Shown here: in pieces, positions 17,646-26,836 of the stretch
Position numbering within the stretch: position 1 is the stretch's first letter
Layout of the letters: every line of letters begins with the position of its first letter
From: Pseudotamlana agarivorans
GTDB taxonomy: Bacteria > Bacteroidota > Bacteroidia > Flavobacteriales > Flavobacteriaceae
Assembly: GCF_001642835.1 (NCBI RefSeq)
Contig: NZ_LXEI01000002.1
Location: 124,001-188,000 of the forward strand
Direction of reading: 5' to 3'
Length of the DNA stretch: 64,000 nucleotides
The notes under the pieces: generated by a model
Told to the model about the DNA's origin: nothing
The model's database searches: none
What the model saw: only the letters and a program-made list of their open reading frames with translations
Translations under genes and position numbers: made by a program

Positions 17646-18491
17646 ATGTCGCAGCGTTTTTATATTACAAAAGATTTAGATGTTATTGAATTTGATGCCG
17701 TTAGTGAATGGGGCTACCCTAGGCATAAGCATAATTTTTTCGAAATTACCTTTGTGTTAAAAGGTTCTGGGCAGCATGTGTTAAACGACAGTATCGTACA
17801 TTATAAAACTGGAGATATCTTTTTTTTAACGCCTAAGGATGAGCATGAATTTGTTGTAGCAGAGCCATCGCGTTTTGGAATTATAAAATTCACAGAACAG
17901 CTATTTTTAGAAAAATCGACCTTTTCCGCTCAGGTTTACGGACAAAGTAAAATAGAAACCGTAATTTTTCATTCTAACATTATTGCCGAATCTGTTGTGT
18001 ATTACGAAAATGATAAGCATCAACTTACGGGTTTATACCATTTAATAAAGGCCGAAATAAATAACAAATTGATTTATAATAGGCACGTACTTACTGAATT
18101 ATTTGGAGCACTTTTAATGGTGCTTTCTAGAAATATAAAGGCGAGTGTGAAAAACAGAAGTAATGATACAATTTCGGATAAAGAAAAAATTGAGAATATA
18201 CTCGCATACATCAGGCAGCACGTGTTAAATAAAGAGTTTATCAATATAAAACACATTGCAGAAGTCTTTTATATGTCGCCAAATTACGTAAGTACTTTTA
18301 TAAAAAAACACGCAGGTATTTCAATGCAACAATATGTTATTCAAACTAAAATAAAAATGGCCGAACGTTTATTAAAACAATCAAATTTAGGAGTAAATCA
18401 AATTGCCGATAAATTGGGGTTTGTAGATGCTAGTCATTTTAACAAGATTTTTAAAAAATACACGGGGAAAAATCCGAGTCAATTTAAGTAG
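17646..18491 (+). CDS. AraC-family transcriptional regulator
   Basis: 281 residues. The N-terminal half is a cupin-like sensor domain (WGYPRHKHNFFEITFVLKG, then GDIFFLTPKDEHEF). The C-terminal 95 residues are the double helix-turn-helix of AraC/XylS proteins (IKHIAEVFYMSPNYVSTFIKKH, then the second motif around VNQIADKLGFVDASHFNKIFKKYTG and NPSQFK). Its divergent position suggests control of the nitroreductase/alkene reductase group in response to a small ligand, which is not identifiable. Confidence 0.9.
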   Translation: MSQRFYITKDLDVIEFDAVSEWGYPRHKHNFFEITFVLKGSGQHVLNDSIVHYKTGDIFFLTPKDEHEFVVAEPSRFGIIKFTEQLFLEKSTFSAQVYGQSKIETVIFHSNIIAESVVYYENDKHQLTGLYHLIKAEINNKLIYNRHVLTELFGALLMVLSRNIKASVKNRSNDTISDKEKIENILAYIRQHVLNKEFINIKHIAEVFYMSPNYVSTFIKKHAGISMQQYVIQTKIKMAERLLKQSNLGVNQIADKLGFVDASHFNKIFKKYTGKNPSQFK

Positions 18492-18566
18492 TATGTTTTA
18501 GCAATTTTTCTGAGAGATGTTTTTTTGATTTAAAAATGCGATATTTGATAGAAATACATAACAACT

Positions 18567-20861
18567 ATGAGTTCCTCGCCTAAAGAAAAAGCACTTACAC
18601 CTGAAGAATTTCACGATCTAAAAACCGCAAAACCACCAGTAAATAGTGTTGGTTTTGGCGGGCTAATCGCGGCTGTTAAGCAAACAACAAAGTACATGAA
18701 TCTAAAAGATGCTTTTGTGTTGGCGCGAAAAATGAATCAGAAAGGAGGCTTCGATTGTCCGGGGTGTGCATGGCCAGATCCTGATGATGATAGGTCATCA
18801 CTAGGAGAATTTTGTGAAAACGGATTAAAAGCTATTGCTGAAGAAGCTCAGAATAAAACTATTGGTGCCGATTTTTTTAATAAACACAGCGTTGATGAAT
18901 TAGCCACATGGAGCGATTTTGAAATCGGAAAATCTGGACGATTAGCGGAACCGATGTTTCTTGCTGAAGGCGCCACTCATTATCAACCCATTTCCTGGGA
19001 AGACGCTTTTAATAAGGTTGGTTCGCATTTAAATGCTTTAGATTCTCCAGATGAAGCAGTTTTTTACACCTCGGGAAGAACCACAAATGAAGCGGCTTTT
19101 TTATACCAATTATTTGTTCGAGAGTTTGGAACTTCTAATTTACCCGATTGCTCAAATATGTGTCATGAAGCCAGTGGCAGCGCCTTGTCTGAAACTCTAG
19201 GAATTGGTAAAGGTTCGGTGACTTTAGATGATTTATACAAAGCAGAATTGGTGCTAGTCGTGGGGCAAAACCCAGGAACAAACCACCCTAGAATGTTAAC
19301 CGCATTAGAGAAATGTAAAAATAATGGCGGAAAGGTGGTGGCTATAAATCCGCTACCAGAAGCAGGATTAGTTAGGTTTACCAATCCGCAAAACCCTATA
19401 AAATTATTAACCGGCGGAACACAAATTGCCGATGTATTTGTGCCTATTACGATTAATGGTGATGTGGCCTTTTTTAAAGCCATACTTTTAAAGTTATTAC
19501 AAGCTGAAGAGAGTCAAGGTGGTGTATTCGATAGGGAATTTATAAATGAATTTACCCATGGATATGATGCTTTTATAGCAGATTTAAAAACTTACAATTT
19601 TGAGGATTGCTTAGCGGATTCAGGGGTGTCTTTAGATATTTTCAATCATGTTTTTGATTTGGTTTTAAACAAAAATAAAATCATTATTTGTTGGGCTATG
19701 GGCTTAACACAACATGAAAATGCTGTTGATAATATTCGCGAAGTTGTTAATCTTCTGCTTTTAAAAGGAAGCATTGGTAAAGAAGGCGCAGGAACCTGCC
19801 CTGTTCGTGGGCACTCCAATGTTCAAGGCGATAGAACGGTTGGGATTTTTGAAGCAGCGCCTCAGGCTTTTTTAGATAAAATTGAAGACAAATACGGATT
19901 TAAACCCAGTGCCAAACACGGTTATTCCGTTATCGAGGCCATAAAAGCCATGTACGAGAAAAAGGCCAAAGTGTTTTTTGGTTTGGGTGGTAATTTTATC
20001 TCGGCGGTTCCCGATACCTTATATTCCGCGAAAGCGTTAGAAAACTGTAATTTAACGGTGCATGTAAGTACTAAGCTTAACCGCTCACATTTGGTAACAG
20101 GAAAGGAAGCACTCATATTTCCTTGTTTAGGACGTACCGAAAAGGATTATCAGAAATCGGGGCTTCAAATTCAAAGTGTTGAAAATTCTATGGGTGTCGT
20201 ATCTTCAACTAAAGGTGTTTTAGAACCCTGCTCTAAAGACCTTCTAAGTGAAGTGGCTGTAGTTTGTGGTATCGCACACGCTACTTTAAAGGAACGTTCT
20301 AAAATTAATTGGTTAGCGTATAAAGACGACTATACTTTGGTGAGAAACGATATTGAAGAGGTAGTTTCTGGTTTCGATAGTTATAATAAGCGCTTAAATA
20401 ATCCTTCAGGATTTTATTTACCTAATGGAGCGCGGGTTAGAAAATTTAATACTTCTACAGGAAAAGCTAACTTTTCCATTAATAAAATGCCAGATTGGAA
20501 GTTAAAGGACGGCGAATTGGTAATGATGACCATACGTAGTCATGATCAATTTAATACCACGATTTATGGTTTAGACGATCGTTACCGTGGTGTGTTTAAC
20601 GACCGACGTGTTGTGTTTTTGAACCGTGAAGACATGCAAGAACGGGGGGTAACCGAGCATCAGGTGGTTAATTTGAAGTCGGAATTCAATGGAATAACTA
20701 GAAAAGTACGTAGTTTTAAGGTTGTTGGTTACGATATTCCTAAAAACTGTTGCGCTACTTATTTTCCAGAAACGAATGTTTTGGTGCCGCTAGATAGTTT
20801 TGCGCATACTGCGAAAACGCCCGCATCCAAGAGTATCCGTGTTACAATTGAGATTCTTTAG
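18567..20861 (+). CDS. FdhF/YdeP-family molybdopterin oxidoreductase
   Basis: 764 residues, the usual length of the YdeP-like branch of formate-dehydrogenase-type enzymes that bind bis-MGD. The N-terminal cysteine-rich motif (FDCPGCAWPDPDDD, then FCENGLKA) and the ETLGIGKGSVTLDDL and VVGQNPGTNHPRML stretches are characteristic, as are GTCPVRGHSNVQGDRTVG and the C-terminal molydopterin-dinucleotide-binding domain (MTIRSHDQFNTTIYGLDDRYRG). No in-frame TGA is present, so it is not a selenoprotein. The electron donor is unknown. It precedes nirB by 157 bases but lacks the shared palindrome, so membership in the nitrate regulon is uncertain. Confidence 0.87.
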   Translation: MSSSPKEKALTPEEFHDLKTAKPPVNSVGFGGLIAAVKQTTKYMNLKDAFVLARKMNQKGGFDCPGCAWPDPDDDRSSLGEFCENGLKAIAEEAQNKTIGADFFNKHSVDELATWSDFEIGKSGRLAEPMFLAEGATHYQPISWEDAFNKVGSHLNALDSPDEAVFYTSGRTTNEAAFLYQLFVREFGTSNLPDCSNMCHEASGSALSETLGIGKGSVTLDDLYKAELVLVVGQNPGTNHPRMLTALEKCKNNGGKVVAINPLPEAGLVRFTNPQNPIKLLTGGTQIADVFVPITINGDVAFFKAILLKLLQAEESQGGVFDREFINEFTHGYDAFIADLKTYNFEDCLADSGVSLDIFNHVFDLVLNKNKIIICWAMGLTQHENAVDNIREVVNLLLLKGSIGKEGAGTCPVRGHSNVQGDRTVGIFEAAPQAFLDKIEDKYGFKPSAKHGYSVIEAIKAMYEKKAKVFFGLGGNFISAVPDTLYSAKALENCNLTVHVSTKLNRSHLVTGKEALIFPCLGRTEKDYQKSGLQIQSVENSMGVVSSTKGVLEPCSKDLLSEVAVVCGIAHATLKERSKINWLAYKDDYTLVRNDIEEVVSGFDSYNKRLNNPSGFYLPNGARVRKFNTSTGKANFSINKMPDWKLKDGELVMMTIRSHDQFNTTIYGLDDRYRGVFNDRRVVFLNREDMQERGVTEHQVVNLKSEFNGITRKVRSFKVVGYDIPKNCCATYFPETNVLVPLDSFAHTAKTPASKSIRVTIEIL

Positions 20862-20979
20862 GGTTTTCATTAAAACTCATCCTTTAATTTTCTTAAAAAG
20901 CAATTAATCGTAAATCAATTTGAGAAATCGACAATAATCGGCTTTCTGTGAAAAATTCTTAGAAAAACACAGTGTAAAA

Positions 20980-20995
20980 TAAGTATAAATACTTA
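20980..20995. promoter_or_regulatory. Palindromic operator upstream of nirB
   Basis: TAAGTATAAATACTTA: 7-base arms TAAGTAT and ATACTTA with a two-base centre. It abuts a -7 match, TAGTTTTG (20994-21001), and lies 23 bases ahead of the nirB ATG. The same core recurs upstream of narK and of the nitrate reductase gene. Confidence 0.75.
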
Positions 20996-21018
20996 GTTTT
21001 GTTTTCAAATACGTAATT

Positions 21019-23532
21019 ATGAAACAAATAATTGTAGTTGGAAACGGAATGGTTGGTTATAAGTTTTGTGAAAAATTTGTAGCAACCCAAGAAAGTAAAG
21101 ACTTTAAGATCACGGTTTTTGGAGAAGAGCCAAGACCTGCTTACGATCGAGTTCACTTAAGTGAGTTTTTTGAAAACCAAGACGCCGAAGCTTTAGAGAT
21201 GGCTCCTAGCACATGGTATGAGGAAAACGGTATCGAATTGGTAACTAGCGAGCGTGTCGTAGATATAAGTAGAGGGAAAAAAACAATTACTACGGTAAGT
21301 GATCGCGTATTTTCTTATGATTATTTAGTTTTAGCAACAGGATCTGCACCTTTTGTACCGCCAATTAGAGGGGTAGAGAAAAAAGGGGTTTTTGTATATA
21401 GAACCATTGAAGATTTAGAAGGCATGTTGGCTTACGCTGCTAAGATTAAAGCTGAAAATCCAAATGCTAGAGCAGCCGTTCTAGGTGGTGGTTTATTAGG
21501 TTTAGAGGCTGGTAAAGCGGTTAAGGATATGGGCTTAGAGCCACATATTGTTGAGTTTGCAAATAAATTAATGCCAAGACAATTGGATTTGAGAAGTAGT
21601 CAAGTACTGCAACTTAAATTGGAGTCTATTGGTTTAAATATACACTTAAGTAAAGCGACCAATCAGATTTTAGGTGATGATCGAATCACAGGAATGGAAT
21701 TTGGCGAAGATGATGTTCTAGATGTGGATATGCTTGTTATTTCGGCAGGTATTCGACCTAGAGACGAACTAGGAAAAACCTGTGGTTTAGAAATGGGTGT
21801 TCGTGGCGGCATTGTAGTTGATAACAAAATGCAAACGTCAGATCCTAATATTTATGCCATTGGTGAAATCGCTTTGTACAATCAAATGATTTACGGATTG
21901 GTTGCTCCTGGTTACGATATGGCTGAGGTTGCTGTAAATCAAATTATCGGGAATACCGAAAAATTAATGCCTGCAGACATTGACATGTCTACCAAACTAA
22001 AGTTAATTGGGGTAGATGTAGCAAGTTTTGGTGAGCCGTTTATGCCACCGTCTAAAGGCCATTCTATTATTTTTGAAAATAAAACACAGTATTTATATAA
22101 ACGTATTAACGTTAGCCTAGATGGGAAATCGCTTTTAGGAGGGGTTTTAGTTGGTGATGCTTCAGATTATAGCATGTTACACCAAATCTACCTAAATGGT
22201 ATGGCTATTCCAGAAGATCCTGCTCAATTAATCTTACCAGCTACCGAAGGTGGTGGTGCATTTGGTGATGTAATGGATTTACCAGATGAGGCTCAAATAT
22301 GTTCTTGTGAAAGCGTTACAAAAGGACAGATTTGTGGTGTTATTGAAAGTGGTGAGGCTAAAGATTTAGGAGATGTTGTGTCTTGCACTAAAGCAGGAAC
22401 TGGTTGTGGTGGTTGTAAGCCTATGGTAAAAGATCTTACCGATGCCACCTTAAAATCGCTTGGTATTGAAGTTAAAGATACCATTTGTGAGCACTTCGAA
22501 TTAGGAAGACAAGAACTATACGATATAATTAAAATTAAAGGCTATAGAACTTTTAACGAAGTTATAGATAACCATGGAACAGGTTGCGGATGTGAGCTTT
22601 GTAAGCCTCTAGTAGCGTCGTTAATGGCTTCTATTCATGCCGATACGGCTAATAAAGAGTACGCTATCCAAGATTCTAACGATAGATTCTTAGCGAACAT
22701 TCAACGAAACGGAACCTATTCTGTTGTACCACGTGTACCAGGGGGAGAAATTACTCCAGATAAACTTATTGCTCTTGGACAGATTGCTAAGAAATACGAT
22801 TTATATACTAAAGTAACAGGTGGTGTGCGTATCGATTTATTTGGTGCAACATTAAAACAGTTACCATTAATCTGGAAGGAATTAATTAGTCATGGTTTCG
22901 AAAGTGGTCATGCTTACGGTAAATCGTTACGTACTGTAAAAACATGTGTAGGATCTACATGGTGTCGTTATGGTATGGATGAAAGTGTAAGTTTTGGTAT
23001 TGAATTAGAAAACAGATACCGAGGTATTCGTGCACCACATAAAATTAAAGGTGGAGTTTCTGGATGTATTCGTGAATGTGCTGAGGCGCGTGGAAAAGAT
23101 TTCGGACTTATCGCTGTTGATGGTGGTTGGAACCTTTACGTAGGTGGAAACGGAGGAGCAACGCCGCGTCACGCCGAACTTCTAGCTGAGCAAATCGATA
23201 ATGAAACTGTTATTAAATATTTAGATAGATACTTAATGTTCTATATGAGAACAGCTAAGCCTTTACAACGTACTGCTGCATGGCAAGAGCGTTTAGAGGG
23301 TGGTATGGATTACTTAAAAGAAGTGATTATAGACGATAAATTAGGGATTGCCTCAGATTTAGAAAATGAAATGGAAACCCTTGTTAATAAGTTTGAGTGC
23401 GAATGGACGCAAGCAGTTAATGATCCTGAAATGATGAAGCGTTTCAATCACTTTGTAAATAGTGAAGACGAAGATGATAACTTGGTTTTTGTCCCTATGA
23501 GAGAACAAAAAATGCCAGAACCTTGGAATTAA
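21019..23532 (+). CDS. nirB: NAD(P)H-dependent nitrite reductase, large subunit
   Basis: Cytoplasmic six-electron reduction of nitrite to ammonium. 837 residues with the full NirB order: FAD/NAD(P)H reductase domain (QIIVVGNGMVGYKF, AVLGGGLLGLEAG), two BFD-like [2Fe-2S] segments (ICSCESVTKG...GCGGCKPMV, then GCGCELCKP), and the ferredoxin-like plus sirohaem/[4Fe-4S] domain. The last carries its four ligands Cys643, Cys649, Cys683 and Cys687 in TCVGSTWCRYG and GCIRECAEA. First gene of nirB-nirD-DUF4202-kinase-RidA-regulator, all closely spaced. The palindrome at the promoter suggests shared control with narK and the nitrate reductase. Confidence 0.96.
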   Translation: MKQIIVVGNGMVGYKFCEKFVATQESKDFKITVFGEEPRPAYDRVHLSEFFENQDAEALEMAPSTWYEENGIELVTSERVVDISRGKKTITTVSDRVFSYDYLVLATGSAPFVPPIRGVEKKGVFVYRTIEDLEGMLAYAAKIKAENPNARAAVLGGGLLGLEAGKAVKDMGLEPHIVEFANKLMPRQLDLRSSQVLQLKLESIGLNIHLSKATNQILGDDRITGMEFGEDDVLDVDMLVISAGIRPRDELGKTCGLEMGVRGGIVVDNKMQTSDPNIYAIGEIALYNQMIYGLVAPGYDMAEVAVNQIIGNTEKLMPADIDMSTKLKLIGVDVASFGEPFMPPSKGHSIIFENKTQYLYKRINVSLDGKSLLGGVLVGDASDYSMLHQIYLNGMAIPEDPAQLILPATEGGGAFGDVMDLPDEAQICSCESVTKGQICGVIESGEAKDLGDVVSCTKAGTGCGGCKPMVKDLTDATLKSLGIEVKDTICEHFELGRQELYDIIKIKGYRTFNEVIDNHGTGCGCELCKPLVASLMASIHADTANKEYAIQDSNDRFLANIQRNGTYSVVPRVPGGEITPDKLIALGQIAKKYDLYTKVTGGVRIDLFGATLKQLPLIWKELISHGFESGHAYGKSLRTVKTCVGSTWCRYGMDESVSFGIELENRYRGIRAPHKIKGGVSGCIRECAEARGKDFGLIAVDGGWNLYVGGNGGATPRHAELLAEQIDNETVIKYLDRYLMFYMRTAKPLQRTAAWQERLEGGMDYLKEVIIDDKLGIASDLENEMETLVNKFECEWTQAVNDPEMMKRFNHFVNSEDEDDNLVFVPMREQKMPEPWN

Positions 23533-23554
23533 TAGTAATAAAATTTAAGTAAGT

Positions 23555-23932
23555 ATGGAATTAGTTTTAGATAAATACGCAACAACCAAAGTAGAAGATG
23601 TCAAGGTTTGGTTTAAAGCCGCATCGGTAAACGATTTTCCTCAAGATGGAGGGGCTTGTGTGAAATATAAAGACAAGCAAATAGCTGTTTTCAATTTCGC
23701 AAAAATGGACAAATGGTATGCCTGCCAAAATGTTTGTCCGCATAAAATGGAAATGGTTTTATCAAGAGGTATGATTGGAGATGATAAAGGAATTCCAAAA
23801 GTAGCTTGTCCGTTACATAAAAAAACTTTCTCATTAGAGAATGGCGAAAATTTAAATGGAGATATGGATGCTATTGCTACATATCCAGTAAAAATTGAAG
23901 GAGAAAATGTGTATATTGGCTTTTCAGAATAA
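23555..23932 (+). CDS. nirD: Nitrite reductase small subunit, Rieske-type
   Basis: 125 residues. It has a Rieske-like fold with both cluster motifs intact: C-P-H in ACQNVCPHKMEM and C-P-L-H in VACPLHKKTF. NirD proteins vary in whether they keep these ligands, so this one may bind a [2Fe-2S] cluster. The GDMDAIATYPVKIEGENVYIGF ending is typical. It starts 22 bases after nirB and is the partner subunit. Confidence 0.93.
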   Translation: MELVLDKYATTKVEDVKVWFKAASVNDFPQDGGACVKYKDKQIAVFNFAKMDKWYACQNVCPHKMEMVLSRGMIGDDKGIPKVACPLHKKTFSLENGENLNGDMDAIATYPVKIEGENVYIGFSE

Positions 23933-23956
23933 TGAAAAGTAATACAATATATAGAT

Positions 23957-24541
23957 ATGAAGCCTACAAGATTTGAAACCGCAATAGCTTTAATAGATAA
24001 AAAAAACGCCGAAGATACTAATACATACCACGTTGCAGGTATAGAATACCCTAAAGAATTGCTGTATTCACAGCGTATGACAAGGAAGTTACTGCAATTT
24101 AACCCTAATGCTTCAAAGGCACTTCAAATCGCGGCAAGAGCACAACACATCTGCCGCTGGAAAATAGCAAGAGATGAGTACCCTATGGATCGTGTAGGGT
24201 ATTTAAAATGGCGTGAAACTTTAAAGAAAATGCACGCCGAAATTACTGCTGAAATTTTAGAGCAAGTAGGCTACGATCAACAATTTATTGATAGAGTGTC
24301 TTTATTAATAAATAAAAAGCTCATTAAAAAGAATGAAGAAACTCAAATTCTAGAAGATACCATCTGTTTGGTGTTTTTAGATTATTATTTCGAAGAATTC
24401 GCAGCGAAACATGACGACGAGAAAATTATAGATATTCTTCAGAAAACTTGGGTTAAAATGTCGGAAGATGGACATCAAGCCGCACTGAAGTTACCTTATT
24501 CAGAGAAAAGTCTTGAACTCGTTAAAAAAGCAATTTCATAA
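23957..24541 (+). CDS. DUF4202 family protein
   Basis: 194 residues, all-helical in appearance, with RFETAIALIDKKNAED at the N terminus and AARAQHICRWKIARDEYPMDR, a His-containing helix that resembles HD-type metal sites. It also contains VGYLKWRETLKKMHA and DTICLVFLDYYFEEFAAKHDDEKI. DUF4202 genes are known neighbours of assimilatory nitrite reductase genes, but the biochemical role is not established. It sits 24 bases after nirD and ten before the sensor kinase, clearly in the operon. Confidence 0.82.
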   Translation: MKPTRFETAIALIDKKNAEDTNTYHVAGIEYPKELLYSQRMTRKLLQFNPNASKALQIAARAQHICRWKIARDEYPMDRVGYLKWRETLKKMHAEITAEILEQVGYDQQFIDRVSLLINKKLIKKNEETQILEDTICLVFLDYYFEEFAAKHDDEKIIDILQKTWVKMSEDGHQAALKLPYSEKSLELVKKAIS

Positions 24542-24551
24542 GATGTAATAT

Positions 24552-26372
24552 ATGACGAAGCACGGAAATTCATTAGACCAAAGTACGTTTGATAAATTAA
24601 GCCGGCTTTATATTATTGCTTTAAGTGCCATCGCGGTCTCTGTCATTGTTAGTCAAATTCTAATTCGTAATCACCTTTCTAATCAGGAAACAGATTCTTC
24701 GGTCATAAATGTTGCAGGGCGACAACGTATGTTAAGTCAGAAACTGACTAAAAACGTCGTGTCACTCACTTCAGAAAAATCGCTTGAAGAGCGGATAGCC
24801 TTAAAAAATAGAATAAAGGAAACGCTTAATGTTTGGGAACTTTCGCATCATGCCCTTCAAAATGGTAATGATAGCCTAGGGCTTCCTGATACCAATTCGG
24901 CCGATGTAAGAGCCCGTTTTGCTGTACTGAATCCCGTTTTTGATAAAATGAGTTTCGCTACGCAAACCATTATTTCCGAAATTGAACAGTCTCCTGACTT
25001 AAATTTAGCTGCTTTAAATGCCGAGGTGAACATTGTAAGAGACAATGAAGGTGATTTTCTCTTGATGATGGACGATATCGTAAATCAATACGATCTTGAG
25101 GCCGAGAAGAAAGTCGCATGGCTGCGTAGGCTAGAGTCATGGCTTACAGCGTTAACCTTACTCATATTATTGGCAGAATTTTTATTCATTTTCTGGCCTG
25201 CAGCGAAATCGGTGAGATCCACGCTTTCAGAGTTATTGTATGCCGAAAAACGTGCCAAGAAAATGGCTTTTGATGCCGATGAGCTTAGTTTGGCTAAAGA
25301 AAAATCCATTAAGGAATTGCGTGCTTTAAGTCGCGCTATGGATGATACCTTATTATTTGCTCGTATTTTACAAAATGGTCAAATCGTACATATGGGTAAT
25401 AAGTTTTCACGCTTATTTACCTATTCAAAACTTAACGATTTAGGCTTATTTTGGAAAGTGTTGTCAACCGTTGAAAACGAACAGTTACTAATTGAAGAGT
25501 TAGTGGTAAAGTATAAAAAAACAGGTTGGCAGGGTGAAGTAAAAGCGACAACCAAAGCAGGAAAAGATGTATGGTTGGAAATGGCCATCATTCCATATAG
25601 TCCTACCGAAGATAAATCGGAGTTGCTCATTATTGCTTCCGAAATCACCGATAGAAAAGAAGCGCAACTTGAAATTGACCGACTTACTGCAGCGAGTTTC
25701 GAGGAGAAAATGAATCAGCAAAAAATCATTTCTAGTAAGATTATTGAAAACCAAGAAAAGGAGCAAAACCGAATTGCTAAAGATGTGCACGACGGTATTG
25801 GGCAAATGCTTACGGGGTTAAAATATAATTTAGAAAGTATTGATACCACTGATGTGGAAAAAGCCACGGCTAAAGTTGAAAACCTAAAAGTGCTCGCTTC
25901 CGATATTATTAAAGGTATTAGAACGGCAACCTTTAATTTAACACCGCCAGAATTAACCGATCATGGTATCGTGCCAGCCATTACGAAGTTAACTCAAGAA
26001 TTGGCTAAGCTTACCGGAAAACAAATTATGCTGTTTAATAAAACCGATTTTAATCAGCGATTAGATTCTTTAACCGAGATTAATATTTATCGCATCACTC
26101 AAGAAGCGATTAATAATGCGATTAAATACGCTGAAACCTCACATATTCTGGTGTCATTATCTCATAGTGAAGATATTTTGAGTATTGTTATTGATGATAA
26201 CGGAATTGGTTTCAATCCGAGTAAGGTTAAAAATATTAAAAATGGTGATGGGGGTATGGGGATGACCTTTATGAGAGAACGTATTAAATACATTAACGGT
26301 CGATTTTTTATAAATTCTGAACCAGGTAAAGGTACACGTGTAACCCTAAATATCCCATTGAAAGAGAAGTAA
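24552..26372 (+). CDS. NarX-like membrane sensor histidine kinase
   Basis: 606 residues. TM1 is near 19-38, followed by a periplasmic PilJ/NarX-type domain whose P-box-like segment VINVAGRQRMLSQKLTK (about 51-67) is the part that binds nitrate or nitrite in NarX. TM2 is near 198-216, then a coiled linker and a PAS domain (residues about 260-375). The HisKA_3 dimerisation domain has NRIAKDVHDGIGQ with the phospho-acceptor His413. The HATPase domain has EAINNAIKYA, DDNGIGF and GGMGMTFMRER. Two genes downstream is a NarL-type response regulator. Ligand specificity for nitrate is inferred from the domain and operon. Confidence 0.88.
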   Translation: MTKHGNSLDQSTFDKLSRLYIIALSAIAVSVIVSQILIRNHLSNQETDSSVINVAGRQRMLSQKLTKNVVSLTSEKSLEERIALKNRIKETLNVWELSHHALQNGNDSLGLPDTNSADVRARFAVLNPVFDKMSFATQTIISEIEQSPDLNLAALNAEVNIVRDNEGDFLLMMDDIVNQYDLEAEKKVAWLRRLESWLTALTLLILLAEFLFIFWPAAKSVRSTLSELLYAEKRAKKMAFDADELSLAKEKSIKELRALSRAMDDTLLFARILQNGQIVHMGNKFSRLFTYSKLNDLGLFWKVLSTVENEQLLIEELVVKYKKTGWQGEVKATTKAGKDVWLEMAIIPYSPTEDKSELLIIASEITDRKEAQLEIDRLTAASFEEKMNQQKIISSKIIENQEKEQNRIAKDVHDGIGQMLTGLKYNLESIDTTDVEKATAKVENLKVLASDIIKGIRTATFNLTPPELTDHGIVPAITKLTQELAKLTGKQIMLFNKTDFNQRLDSLTEINIYRITQEAINNAIKYAETSHILVSLSHSEDILSIVIDDNGIGFNPSKVKNIKNGDGGMGMTFMRERIKYINGRFFINSEPGKGTRVTLNIPLKEK

Positions 26373-26406
26373 TACTTACTTTTTGGTGCTTTAAAGGTGT
26401 ATAAAT

Positions 26407-26787
26407 ATGGAACGACGATTAATCAGTTCAAAGTCCGATTTTGAAAATAAGATAGGTTATTCTAGGGCGGTTGTTCAGAATGGTTGGGTGTTCGTTTCGG
26501 GAACTACAGGTTACAATTATGAAACGATGCGTATTAGTGATGATGTTGTTGAGCAAACCGAACAATGTTTTGTGAATATCATAAAAGCACTAGAGGAAGC
26601 AGGGGCTAGTTTGAAAGATACGGTTCGAGTTACGTATATTTTGCCTGAAGCAGAAGATTTTAAAGCCTGTAGGCCTGTTTTAAATAAGTATTTTGGCGAC
26701 ATAAAACCTGCAGCTACTATGATTTCAGCGGGTTTGGCTGATGATAAAATGAAAATTGAAATTCAAATAACAGCACTGAAAGGATAA
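26407..26787 (+). CDS. RidA family protein
   Basis: 126 residues. The Rid/YjgF/UK114 fold is recognisable from GYSRAVVQNGWVFVSGTTGYN, QTEQCFVNIIKALEEAGASLKDTVRVTYIL, and the terminal PAATMISAGLADDKMKIEIQITAL. RidA enzymes hydrolyse reactive enamine/imine intermediates; some have lost that activity. The usual RidA catalytic-arginine position appears to be replaced, with SAGLADD where canonical RidA has an R-containing segment, so activity is uncertain. It lies between the kinase and its response regulator. Confidence 0.85.
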   Translation: MERRLISSKSDFENKIGYSRAVVQNGWVFVSGTTGYNYETMRISDDVVEQTEQCFVNIIKALEEAGASLKDTVRVTYILPEAEDFKACRPVLNKYFGDIKPAATMISAGLADDKMKIEIQITALKG

Positions 26788-26811
26788 ATACGTAGTTTTA
26801 CTTAATTTTAT

Positions 26812-26819
26812 TACTTTTG
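26812..26819 (+). promoter_or_regulatory. Possible internal promoter (-7) of the response regulator gene
   Basis: TACTTTTG matches TAnnTTTG, 17 bases ahead of the ATG. Just upstream, TACTTAATTTT (26799-26809) equals one arm of the narK palindrome, and TACGTAGTTTTA (26789-26800) recurs exactly upstream of narK (28203-28214). Confidence 0.4.
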
Positions 26820-26836
26820 TGCTATAATTAAAGGTT

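Noticed and set aside
18567-20861. Selenocysteine formate dehydrogenase
   Set aside because: There is no in-frame TGA and the sequence is of the YdeP-like branch.
20980-20995. FNR/CRP-type site (TTGAN4TCAA or TGTGAN6TCACA)
   Set aside because: The arms TAAGTAT/ATACTTA do not match either consensus. A new or NarL-like site is a better reading.
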